The notes below the pieces were generated by a model. The model was not told where the DNA came from. It ran no database searches and was given only the letters and a program-made list of their open reading frames with translations. From Calocera cornea HHB12733 (Eukaryota; Basidiomycota; Dacrymycetes; Dacrymycetales; Dacrymycetaceae), in NCBI GenBank assembly GCA_001632435.1, contig KV423923.1, positions 279,813-343,812 on the forward strand: DNA of 64,000 nt, read 5' to 3'. Shown in pieces: positions 10,742 through 22,253 of the stretch. The position numbers and the translations under genes were made by a program. Position 1 is the first letter of the stretch; each line of letters opens with the position of its first letter.

Positions 10742-12944
10742 TCAAGCTTTCGAAACACGCGAGACGATCATAGGCAGGTGGAAGCCCGTATCCAGCTCGC
10801 CATCCACATAAGGTCGCGCGACAATCCTAGAGCAGAATCAGCTTCACGTTCAGGGAAAGTGCAGAGGAGGGTAAACGTACACATTCTTGTTCTTGATCAC
10901 CTTGCCCGGTACGGCGGCGAACTGGAACTCGCGGATGAGCGTGAAAAGTAGCGCTTTCGTCCTGCCCATCCCAAGTCAGCAACGAAACCACTTCGGGATG
11001 TAGACATATAACGCACTCAATGATAGAGAACCGATATCCGATACATGCCCTCGGCCCGCCGATGAACGTCAGCGTATGCGCATATATCCCCGGGATCTCG
11101 TTCGCCCCTCCTAGCTCCTCTGCCCACCTCTCGGGTCGGAACTCGCCGGCGTCCTCACCCCACAGCGCCTTGCTGCGATTCATGACCATGATCTCGATGC
11201 CGACGAAGTCGCCCGCCTGCACGCGCACCGTGTCGTGCGTCTTGCCGTATGCGTCGACGACTGGGTGGGAGAGCGGGATCGTGTCATGGTGCTGGACCTG
11301 ACGGAGGGAGCCGTGTACCGGGGAGTGGAAGCGCAGAGCCTCTTTGACGACCATATCGAGGTATGGGAGGGCATTCAGGTCGTCCATGTTTGGTGCTTCA
11401 TCCTCGACCAGGGAGAGCTCGGCTCGCAGCTTATCCTGCACAGCGGGGTTCTGAGCGAGAGAATAGAGCGTCCATGTCAGCCCGGCTGCGGTCGTCTCGT
11501 GTCCCTACTATGCTATCAGCCGTTGTACACGCAGAGGAATGCAAGGTAACGCACGGCCACGATAAAGGTCGAGATCTGCGCCAGCACCTCCTCGTCGCTC
11601 ATCCTATGAGCGGGGGACAGATCGGCAGCCATATTCGCACGAACTGCAGCGGCCATCAGCTCATGCTCACACAAGGCGAAGCACGCAAGAAGTCGGACGT
11701 ACTCAGAGCACTCAGCAAATCCCGCCCTACAATCTTGCTCTTCTCTACCCCCTCCTCTGCCTTGCTGCTGGAAAGGCGCATCTCCTGCTGAACAGCGGCC
11801 TTCTTCGCGCGCACGAGCTCCATGCCGATCCGGTTTGTGGTGTTCAGGCTGGCCTTCATGATCTTGTCCCGCTTGGTTGTCTACACTCGTGGGTCAGGAT
11901 CATGCCTTTACATGGGGGAGAGAGGGCGAGGGACGCACGATCAGCCGTAATATACGGAAACGGTTCCTCAGCAGACCTATGACCTGCGCCTGGCCCATTG
12001 CCTCGAACATGGCGTGGAACGCCCTGAACAACTCGTTCGACTCGTCGTAAAGTGCATTGAAGTGATAACCAAAACCTGCACCAGCGTAAGTCATAACGTC
12101 CCGGAGCGAGATGGAAGGGGAGGAAGGGAGGGGAGGGAGAGGGCGTACCCGCCTGGCCGATGATGTCCAGCGCGGCGCGGCCGACCCAGCTGTAGACATC
12201 GATCTCTACCCCGTCGGGAGAGGGAGACTTAGACAAGATGCTATTGAGCACATCGCGCAACTGCCGCGTGGTCAGCGGAGGCTTCTGAGGAAGAAGGGTA
12301 GAGCAACGTACCTGTGCGCCGGTTTCAAAGAAGATCGGGGTGACCTCCCTGATCTGGCCAGGTGAGAAGGAGGGGTTCTACACGCATAATAACATCGCAT
12401 ATATCAGCATTGATAGCGTGAAAATGGAAAGGAAGGGCATGCGTACCATGATCCTCCTCTGGCGCTTGTGCACCTCCCCCTCGGCGATGAGCAGGCCCTC
12501 GCCGAGCACCCCGCCCAGCATGACACGGATGTGGTCCGGCTTGGAATACGTCTCGGTGTGGGAGAGGATGTGCGCGACCGCACGGGGGTCGATCGTGTTC
12601 AGGCGCCATTTCTACATACAAACTGTCAGATCCAGATCATGAGATTGTAGGAGGAAGAGAAAGCGTACGGCGAAGATCGCCGGCATCCGATAAGTAGCAC
12701 CGTATCGTTCCGCCCACCGCTCAGTGATCGTGTCATCTTTGATGAGGCTCTTCAAGTTCCCCCAGACCAACGATTCTCTCTCAGGCCCGCGGAGGTGCCT
12801 GAGCGGGCTGCGGAAGCGCTGGAGGAAGAGCCATACACCGCGAAGGAGATAGACAGATAAGAGGGCGAGGGCGAGGACGTAGGCTTCACGCGAGAGGGAA
12901 AGCCGAGAGGGCAGCTGCAGGTGCAGGTCGGCGAGGGCGGGCAT
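10742..12944 (-). CDS. Cytochrome P450 monooxygenase
   Basis: A complete P450 from the ATG at 12944 (signal anchor around [18 protein letters not shown], hinge [14 protein letters not shown]) to the stop at 10742. Motifs are [77 protein letters not shown] (ExxR), FRPERW and [17 protein letters not shown], then a tail [15 protein letters not shown]. Its exon pattern and wording match the two plus-strand P450s far better than its minus-strand neighbours, and it shares their GC-rich codon use. It is therefore likely a third copy of that subfamily, moved or inverted after duplication. Intact as far as I can splice it. Confidence 0.9.
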
Positions 12945-14051
12945 GGTGCAGCACTGGTTGTTGCTGGGTGAGGGGGTGTACAGGTCCTGCTCCTGGTCGT
13001 TGTCGGATCTGCATCCCTGAAGGACGGCACGTTATACGGCCGGCACCACTCAGGCGGGCGCCGTCATTTTGGCGTTGTCGTCGCTGCCGGAGCCACTTCA
13101 GCCTCCTGGCGTGGACTGGGCAGGCACATACGCTGAGTAAGCCCGAACCCGCTGTCAGTCCCGACGCGCGCGGCGCGGTGGACTGGCCGTGGATCAGAAC
13201 CCCGCACGGCTAGAATCCTCACGACCCTGCGGCTTTTCTCTGCGCCGTTACCTTTCCACGAACGAGCGGTTGTCTACCGAGAGCTGCTTTTCTCATAACG
13301 CATGAGACCATGTACCCTATTGGGATGGAGTACTGAGGTAACGCCATGGGTGCAGCGGCTGCAACTGCAAGCCGACCTGGGAATCCGGCGACGGGGGTCT
13401 ACGTGCTTCCGGAGCAGGACAAGCCATGGATCAGAGAAGTCGCGATCGAAATACCGCGTCCTACTCTCGTCCCACCGCTCAACCGCTCCTCTGCAGCACA
13501 CGATTCTCTTGGATGACATAGTCCCCTTTGGAGTCCGTAAGCAAGCGGAAGATAATGCTCGAAAGAAGACTCCGTCTCTAACGCCCGCCTGGCCGGTCTA
13601 ACATTACTGTTTGACCCTGGTGGAGCCGTGAGCGTCAAGCCGCTGGAGACTATGCACTCACACACATCGGACGACCCACTGTTTTCCCCCCTATGATTCC
13701 TGCTTGATATCCACGCTCTGTCTTTGCATGAACCAATAACCACTCTGATTTGAGTGAGAGCCGTGTGTAATGAACGCGCGCCGTGGAATTGAAGACGTTG
13801 GACCAGGAAGACATCCCACTTCCTCAACACGAGTCCGCCGGCCCTCCTTGTGTGAAAGCAGCCCCGCCAATCTTATGTACGATCTTTTCAATATTTTATT
13901 CTTTTTTTGCGAGTTTTCAGTATGTATGTTGAGGTGCGTACGTACAGCTGTGTGCATGAGCCGTGCTATTGTATGTGCGTCCATCCTTCCTGGCCCGCTC
14001 GGGCAGAGATCACATCTGTGCTCTGCCCTGTACCAGCCTATGCATCGTCTT
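12945..14051. other. Intergenic, promoter of the 10.7-12.9 kb P450
   Basis: About 1.1 kb between the minus-strand P450 start and the 3' end of the next minus-strand gene. A T-rich tract lies at about 13886-13920. Short open frames on both strands show no recognisable product. Near 13246-13285 the minus strand faintly resembles a P450 tail exon, but it is too short to call. Confidence 0.4.
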
Positions 14052-17000
14052 CTATTCCGACATCGAGCGGTTGTCGCGCGACTCTTGTCCACATCCGTTC
14101 CGACAGCCAGCTACAGACCATGCCCTTCCCTCTTCCTGTTGCTGCAGTTTCTCATCATGCACCTCCTCCATCTGCTTGCCTCGATTGGATGGCTTTGTGC
14201 GCGTCCCACAACTGAAGAAACTCCATGATCGTTTTTCCTCATTTGGCTTCTCCCCCTCTTCGGATGGCTTCGACTGCTTTTCCTCCTTTGCTAGCTTTCC
14301 TCGCTTCCCGCATGTGATGTAGCTCAATGTACCGCGTGTCCAAGCCACAGGGCTCCAACCTCGTTTCTTCGTAGGCTCTGCTGCTCCCGGACCCGCGGCG
14401 GGAGATGTTCCGTCATCTGCCACCGTTGATGAGGAGGGATCAATGGGAGAGACACGGCCCTCCTCCTGTTGCTCCAGATCGTTGGCACCGTCATCCTGTC
14501 CCGTTGGTAGCAATGCCTCGCTTGCGCCGCCCTGCCCGTTATGATTTGTCCCGAACTTGCGCTGCATCCAAACTAGCGGCAGGTGCATCCAGCATGTCTC
14601 CGCCTCCTTCGGCCCTTGCGCCGCACCGAATAACCTTTGCGAGAACCTCAGCGCCGCAATACCAATCCAAGCCAGTGCCAGGAGGATAGCGATGGTGAAT
14701 CCTCGCGAGACCCAGTCCAACTCGATGCTTTGGAAACACCAAACGAGCAGAGAAATGACCGTCGCAATGGCTGACCAGACAAGAAGGGCGTTTGGTAGAG
14801 CGTAATAAACGGCCAGACCACGGTAGCCAAGCCATGATTTGGAAGCGGCGTAGCAATACTGGGACTGGAGAAGATATTGGATTGGGCTGAGAAGGATATT
14901 ACGAGACACTCACTCCAACCAAAGCGCTGCTTTCTTTCAGATCGTAATGATGAAGTACTTGTTGCAGCCCAACGAACAAGCTTCCGAGAGAAAGTAACGT
15001 CGCAACAATGCTGATAATCTGTTGATCCCAAGCCAAACCATTGATGCTGAGAAAGCCGATGTTGCCCCTGAAGCCAAATCAGTCAACATACAAAGTATAG
15101 CGCATTCAGTCTTACCCGAAAAGTAACGCTGCCACAATGAGCGTGGACTGATTGCTAGTCTCCACCAACATCCTGACGAGATCTTTCCAGGCCTGCGGAG
15201 GTACGTATCCATCGACCGTAAGGAGCCGTATCTTGTTCAGATACCACCGGTCACCACCCATTACAAACACGTGCATGCAACAGTAGACGAAGAACCTCAT
15301 GGCAGGCGCCTTTCCTTCTTGAGGATACAGTGTAGGTTGGGTACGATCGATTCTCGCACCGTGATCACCGAAGCGATTGAATATTCGGCTCTTAACTAGG
15401 TGTGGTGTGAGTGAAGATGTTCCGGATGAAAGACTATGGCCTACAGCAGGTGCCCATCAGCCTGGCGATCGCAACATTCTTAGTAGGCGAGTCCTCTGCC
15501 TGGCCTAGCAGGTGTCACATCAGATAGATGCCTGGGAGAAGAGTGTGTGTTGTCCACTGACCCTTGAATTGATCGAGCACCTCCAGAAACTGCTTCGGTT
15601 GGCCTTTCTCGAAAGGACAGGTAGAGTTTGTTGGGGAGGTCGTTTGATCTGGTCCTTGGGGTGAGAAAGCGTGGTATCATGATCCTGTATGGAATGAATG
15701 TACCGAATTCAGCCCACAACAACATATCCCTCAATTGCTTCTCAGCCCCCTCAACAGGTTCTGCTTGCGAAAATATTTCCATATGAGCCCAGAACTCGAG
15801 TTCCAGATGTTGACCTGTTCACGGCGGTGTCAGCTACATCAAGTGACGTGTGTATGGGGCTTACGGATCAGCTTCGACGAGGCATTACTGGGCAAGTCAG
15901 GTAGGATTTCCGAGAAATGATTGAAGGAATGCAGCCAAAAGACCTCCCTTTTGTCGACGTTGATGAGATAATAGTAGCAGAGCTGCCCGTAGAACTGATA
16001 ATGTGGGTGGTATCCTACTTCGACCCGCAAGTAGAGCTGCCATTTCTCAGGCCAAGAGTATCCGCGAATGGGGCTGTTCATCTGCCGCCAAATAATGTCG
16101 TGGTATATGAGCTTCGCCCATTTATCGGCTTGTTCTAGGTTATCGCCGATCCGCAGATAGTCGTCGGTCACAGCGGGGAAGCACTTGTGCAAAAAGTACG
16201 GGTAGCCGTCCGGGGTTTCATGCTCTTCCCAATTCATATCCGTCAATCTCTTGGGTTCGACACCGCCGATTTGACGACTGTGCTCTGCGATAAGCCATCA
16301 TTCGCAAGGGAGACCATGCATGCTTACTCATTGTCGTCTTCTGATCTGAAGACGCCTGACATTGCGCGATGGCGAGTGTTAAGAGGAGCGTCAGAGCGAG
16401 GCTGCATGTCGGTAGGTGCAAGAAAGTAATTCCTGGAGAGGCGTTAGTAGGGCACCAGAGCACAGCCTTGAACAGACTTGCCCTGCAGGCTTCTGGTATA
16501 CGCGCTGGCACATTGTGGTGGGAAGCTCTGGTATCAGCTGGAAACAATCCTTGAGAACCACGTCCGCTCTGCAGAGAGTTCATCAGTGACCGGGTCTTCG
16601 TGAGCTAAAAGTTCTCACTCTGGTGCCAAGCCGGCATAAAAGGGAGTGTACTCATTCTCTGCCCCAGCTGCATCCAACCCTCGACAACCAGCTCTTTCTT
16701 CCACAGGAGAGTCTGTCTCGGCCTCCCCTAGAACGGATCCTTGTTTGAGCTTTCCCGTCTCCTCTGTTATATTCGCTGCGCTAGGGATGGTGATAGGAGT
16801 TCTTGGTCGACTGCGAGACGGTCGCGGCCGCAGTTCAACCTCGTCCACTTTTGTGTCTTCAGAAGAATCGCTTGCACTGTTGGACGTCGAGGATATGATG
16901 GAGGCTACAGATGTGTTCCGCAAATGCTCTCGATTGCTGAAAGTGCTTTGAAGCTCCGAGGCATCGGCTGACGGAGCTATTGGCATGGTATTGCTGACAG

Positions 17001-17148
17001 ACGCCGAAGCGTCTCCCCCAGATGATAAGCCCGCGTTATCCCAGGACATGTGAGTGGTTGAATCAGGAACATGCGCCTGCTGTAGATCGATCGAAGACAG
17101 TACATCGGGACTGTTGAGTATTTGGGAGATTGAAGGGAGCATCGACAT
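14052..17148 (-). CDS. WW-like module protein with C-terminal membrane segments, copy 1
   Basis: A multi-exon gene from the ATG at 17148. Order: a Ser/Thr-rich, probably disordered N-terminus (exon 16615-17148); linker ending VYQKPAG; then MNWEEHETPDGYPYF, a WW-like module; WPEKWQLYL; CYYYLINVDKREVFWLHSF, a second aromatic module; LELEFWAHMEIFSQAEP; a hydrophobic part (RFFVYCCMHVFVMGGDRWYL, NIGFLSINGLAWDQ); and finally SWLGYRGLAVYYALPNALL with two further hydrophobic helices. A long charged, low-complexity tail (EEKQSKPSEEGEKPNEEKRS) follows. Each piece has a counterpart in the next gene, which is how I joined the exons. The function is unknown; similar WW-plus-membrane proteins occur in mushroom-forming fungi. 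It is probably an integral membrane protein. Inner splice sites are approximate. Confidence 0.65.
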
Positions 17149-17890
17149 GACGCTGCAAAGTAAGAGAACAGAACAGCAATTGAGGAGGGCCTTTGGGCAG
17201 AGGCTGAAGGAGAGGGGAGAGGGGAGAGCGTACTAAAGGGAGAGCGTGCTGACGTGCAGGGCCGAGCGGACGGCACGTTGAGGGAGCCTCGCGTATTCCC
17301 GGTCGAATCAGAAGCTTGCACATGATAGACTGCCAGCTAAGATTGTGAGAGTGACAGCCTGGCAAGGGGCTGAAAGGGGGTCGGCCAACACGAGGCGTGG
17401 GGTATGCGGTAAGGGTGCTCCACATACCAAAGCGCGGGGAACGGGCATGAGGATCCATTGATATCTAGCAATGCACAGCCTCTAATATCACATGTGAAGG
17501 TCACGGACCCCGATCTCCCTGGAAGATGAAATGCGTACTCCGGGCAATCAAATTACTCACGCGCTCATTACACTTTCAGCGCCACGTAAGACACACTGCT
17601 TTTCCCGCAGTCATGCCCCAAGAATGTTTCTGGCTATCGAGTTACCGATACTAACAACAAGAATCGTTGCGCCTCGGGTTTTCCGGCGAACCCGGCCGAT
17701 GAGGAATCCGGAGGCAGTGCTCGGCGCTTGATCTTTGTGTGCCTCTCTCTAGACAATGTGTAGAAGATCTGTACAACAATCGTTATCCCGGAAATGTACT
17801 CGTACAATACAATGTCGACTCGTGTGCGGAGGAAGCCATAATGAGAAGGGGAATGAGATACCAAGACTACGGGCCTGCGATTCCGAATCA
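17149..17890. other. Intergenic between the WW-like paralogues
   Basis: About 740 bp upstream of copy 1 and downstream of copy 2. Open frames here are short and lack resemblance to the flanking family. It presumably holds the copy 1 promoter. Confidence 0.4.
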
Positions 17891-20655
17891 TCACTGGTGC
17901 TGCCCGGCACTGGAAACCGTCACTGGTGGCGGTAGCACTAGCCCATCATTCGACGAACGAAAGCTGCTGGTGAGTTCGAGAATGTTGCCCCATACGTATG
18001 CAGTGGATCCGCCTACAAGGCTTGTAATGCCTTCCGCTGCGATGGTAACCCAACAGCGTCTCGCCCTTAGTCGAGGAGAAATGTTTGACGTAAGACCATG
18101 GGAATACTTGAAGGCGATTGCGACCACGAGGAGCAGAATGGCGCTCACTGCTATGATAATGGACCGAGTGCCCCAGGCTGTCGCAACGTTCTGGAATGAG
18201 AACAAGAAGATGGAGACCAGCACGGTGAGGATCGACCAGGACAGTAGCGCCCAAGGAAGTGCGTAGTACAGCGCTAAGCCGCGGTACCCAAGCCAGGAGT
18301 GCTTTGCCTTGTGGAAATATGCCGACTTGTAGGGTGATATCATCAGCAAATGTCTAACCAAAGAACACTGACAACACTCACGCCGTCAAAGGCCGTCGTC
18401 TTCACGAGTTTATTATGGTCGCGCGCTTGCTTGATCCCTACTAGCAAGCTCGCAAACGACAGCAATGCGGACAACAGGCTGACAATGCTCTGATCGGGGA
18501 GAAGAGGCTGGATTGCCAGGTACCCAATGTTTGCACTTAAGTATCGTCAGCTGCAGCGTCATAGAAAAGGACTCTCACTAACGTGAATAGAAGGGCAGAC
18601 TATGTCAGATGTTAGAAAAGACGATGGAACAAGCTGAGGGGTGCGCACAATGATATTGGACTGTTTGCTGGAGTCAACCAAGTGCTGCATTAGGTCTTGC
18701 CATGACTGCGGAGCGATATAATCGTCGATTACGACAAGTCGTATCGTGTGCAAATATTGGATATCACCTCCAAAAAAGAGGAGGTGCATGATGGCATAAG
18801 GGATGACTTTGCCCCAAGGGGGGATTTGCGGTGCTGCTTCATCGTTGACTGATGGCTGTCTGCGATCCATTCGAACACCGAAATCTCCAAAACGATTAAG
18901 CATGCCGTTACGGCCTAGGGTCATGGCAGTTGAGGGAGGTCCAGATGAACATAGAATCTAGCTTACAGAGAACTGCATTCAACCTTGCAATTGTCCAGTT
19001 GGCCACTTCACAGTCAGCAGCCTGCTCTGAAGAACGGCTTAAAGTGAGTCTGGTTAGACAAGCGAATGAGTTACCTTTGCACCAGTCCAGCACTTGGAGA
19101 AACGTGGCAGGCTGGCCCGCTAGGAAAGGAGCGGTTGAGAAGAACGGGCATGTGTTCATGGCTGTTATTGGCGGATTTGAATCGGATCATGGGGCGTGGA
19201 ACGAGTCTAACTCACCTACCACGGCTGTAATCAACATCTTCCTCAGATCGCGCTCTGATCCACGGATCCTTGTTCCATGAGGAAAAGTAGTCCTGTGGCA
19301 CCAGAATTCGTGTGTGAGATACAAATCTATCATTGATCAGAACAGTTTGGAGAGCCCAAGCAGCGACATTGCGTACCGACAAGATGGGAAGATGCTCCCT
19401 GAGGCATCTCGTGGAAAAAATCCTGGTGCGTTGGGAAGGAATGCAACCAGAATGGGTGGCGTTTAACTGTATCCATCAGGTAGTAGTAGCAGGTTTCGGT
19501 ACCCTCGCTATCCTTGGTGATGCCAATATAGAGTTCGTACGCTTCAGGCCAGCGCACAGTTGATCTCGTACTGAAGCGCTGCTTCTTCATCACCGTGTGT
19601 ATCAACTCAGCCCATTCACTGACTCGTTCCAAGGAACCGTGCCTTCGAATGTAGTCGTCCGTCAGGACTGACCATGCATCGTTTCCGAAGTACCGCATGC
19701 CGCCAGGGTGGAGATATTCTGTCCAATTCTTCTGCTTCAAATCACCGGCGGGCAAGACATCGATGTCTCGGCTATATAATGCCTGATAAGTCACCGTGAG
19801 GGGGTAAATTAGGCTGCTTACTCAAGGTCATCTCCAGAGCTGAATAAACCCGAGCGCATGCGATTCGGCCGGGGACGGCCTAGAGGATCATCCTTCGGCA
19901 TATAGTTGAAGCTATACCAATGCGTAAGCATTGGTACGGAGGAAGGAAGCACTGGTACGCACCCCGCAGGCTTGTCATATATTTGATCCGCAACAACGCT
20001 CGGACGGACACAAACGAGGTGCTTCTCCGTGAGATCATGCAGATCATCCTGTACCCTGAGCAGTGCTGATTAAATAGCAACTTCCAGACAATAAGAGAAC
20101 GCACTCCGGATCCAAGTCGCTGTCGATGTACGGGGATCGCGGCTCTCCCGAAGCGTTCGGTCCTCCGGTGGCAATCGTGGGGCCGGTAATGTTAATCGGC
20201 GAGGACGTGATAGGCCCGGGGATTATCGCGCCTGCGCCAGTTGTCGCAGCCTGGGCAGAGGGTTCTGGCACTAGCGGTAAGGCAGTAGACCGAGTAGGTC
20301 GTCGAGCCAAAGGTGATGGGCTGGGTATGGCTGAGGCCACGCAGGTCGCATCTGATCGATCGCTATCATTGGATGTCGAAGTTGTACTGACAATGCTAGG
20401 CGATAAAGAGAGTCGGTTTGTACTGACTGCCGCTGCTGCCAGCGCGACAGACAATGCTGATCTCGTAGAAGAGGGATCGACTGACGATAGAGACGACGAG
20501 GGAGACTCGGAAGGATCGTCTACGACGGCGACGTTGATGTGAAGCGTGGGAGGCGAAGATATTGGGACGAGCTCCATGCCCTCGCCGTCCGGGGCCGCAT
20601 GGCCAGACGAGGGAGATGAAGTCCTAGCTGGAAGGCTGTTGGAGGGCGATTCCAT
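17891..20655 (-). CDS. WW-like module protein with C-terminal membrane segments, copy 2
   Basis: Tandem paralogue of the preceding gene, from the ATG at 20655. It has a Ser/Pro/Thr-rich N-terminus of about 190 residues, then DLTEKHLVCVRPSV, VVADQIYDKPAG, FNYMPKDDPLGRPRP, the WW-like KNWTEYLHPGGMRYFGND, TDDYIRRHGSLERVSEWAEL, RWPEAYELYIGI, CYYYLMDTVKRHPFWLHSF, and EFWCHRTTFPHG. Hydrophobic segments follow (VIPYAIMHLLFFGGDIQYL; NIGYLAIQPLLPDQSIVSLL), then SWLGYRGLALYYALPWALL with two more helices. Unlike copy 1 it lacks the long charged C-terminal tail. The module spacing matches copy 1 throughout, so both are likely functional. Role unknown; I infer a membrane protein with a cytosolic protein-interaction region. 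Confidence 0.65.
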
Positions 20656-22253
20656 TGCAGATCGAAGGGGATTGGCGGAGGGGCAACGCGCTCGATAGGG
20701 GGGCGGACGAGCGTGGGTGGGTAAACCTGGAAGAATGCCTGCTTATAAGTTATAATGGGCGTCCTAACCATCGCGCAAGCTGAGTTGCTCGAGGCTGGCC
20801 GCGTGTTACGCTGTCAGCCTCCACTCAGCCGTCTTCTCAGCTACAACCCAAATTGGGTTCAGGGCTCGAAAGTGGGGATTGACAATACATCGGCGGGAGC
20901 AGATGTGGCCTATCGATTGTCAGCCACGGCGCAGTCTTGACCCCTGACCTGTGCTCACGGGACACTCTGTGCGTTGTTGCAACTCTGTTGCATATTTACT
21001 GTCCGTCGTGAACCATTTTGATGCGTTCGCAGGTCGATCGCAGAGCAGAACAGGCGTTCGGTCATGAACATTGTCGGATTTGAGGAGTCATTTCAGTTGG
21101 GCGGTCCCTATAAATTTGACAATGAGATCCTCAAGAATCAAAAGCGGTGCCTGGGGTACTACTCATTGAAACCGGAAACCCGGAGGCGCTGCAGATTTCT
21201 CCACAACTACCGCGGCATCTCCTGCAACGTCTCGCCAGATGATATGCCGACACAATGATAAACACGGAGTGTGCTAGGCCCGAGGGCGAGTCAGCAGACC
21301 GTACGCATTGTCGGTGGATCTTGCCGGGGCTTCGGATTTACGCCCGTGAATCGTTTAGCTGAACAATCCGTTGGGGGTCAGATAAGCAAATCCGCCTCGG
21401 TCCACGCGTGACCGTATAAGGTTCTTGAAATAGACATGCAGAATGCCGAGCGTCATTTGACCAGACAATGGCGCGCCGTTCGTTCTCGAAACACCGGCTG
21501 TAGCGAAAGCGTCAGTGACTCATTCCCATCAGATGCAAGCTTTACGTACCTCAGAGGCTATGACGTCATTATTGAGAACGTGCTACCCAATGTCGGAGAG
21601 TACGGCTCGATCAGTATATGAACGGTGGAGATAGGCAGCAGATAGTGCACACCTGACCATTTACGGGACGACATCCGTCCATTCGGCTAACCGACCGCTC
21701 CTCCGCTCCATTGATCCACTGAACTTTAGGCGCATGAACAAAGGATCCACAGATCTCTTCATGCAGCAGTGTTTGATGGTCCGATTTGGTATCCAAGAAT
21801 CTGTGTTTGTCGTCGGAGCAGCGTGCATGGACAACGGAAGACAGCGTCCGAGTCGGCCCCACCAGACAGTGGGCACAAGAGTGATGTCGTCAGCGGTTAC
21901 AACACGTTTATCTCCGGACACAATGGAAGGTGCCACTGCGCTGTTCTGACAGTGGCTTCTCGATAATGGAGGCAGTGTAAAAGTGCGTTCAGACATTGAG
22001 AAGGCAAACACGCCAGGTGAGGGAAGAACCCCTAAACGCTCGTCGCTTGTGTTTTGATGCGCCCGTCGACATCAGGTCTCACAGCAGAGTAGCACGTGAC
22101 GTAATGGCAAGGCAGGGACCTTCCCTTTCGGGCAAGCTATTCAAACGGCCGGGTTTCACGTTGTACTACTCTGGCCCGGTTGCCAATACATCTCTGCACT
22201 GCGCTTTCCGCCTTGGTCATCCTGGTGCTGCGGCCGTCTCGCTGCACATCGAC
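20656..22253. other. Divergent intergenic region (WW-like copy 2 / thioesterase)
   Basis: About 1.6 kb between two divergent starts. A minus-strand TATA-like doublet (TTATAAGTTATAAT) lies at about 20743-20756, some 90 bp from the copy 2 start. A CACGTG palindrome lies at 22093-22098, about 160 bp upstream of the thioesterase. The frames between them have no recognisable product. Confidence 0.45.

Noticed and set aside
1..12944. A secondary-metabolite biosynthetic cluster around the P450s
   Set aside because: No terpene synthase, polyketide synthase, peptide synthetase, methyltransferase or transporter lies among them; repeated members of one family fit local duplication better.
13246..13285. 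Minus-strand sequence resembling the P450 tail exon (VDNRSFVER against VDRPFVKG)
   Set aside because: Only about 30 nt match, no upstream P450 exons follow, and a stop is present; too short to claim as a relic.
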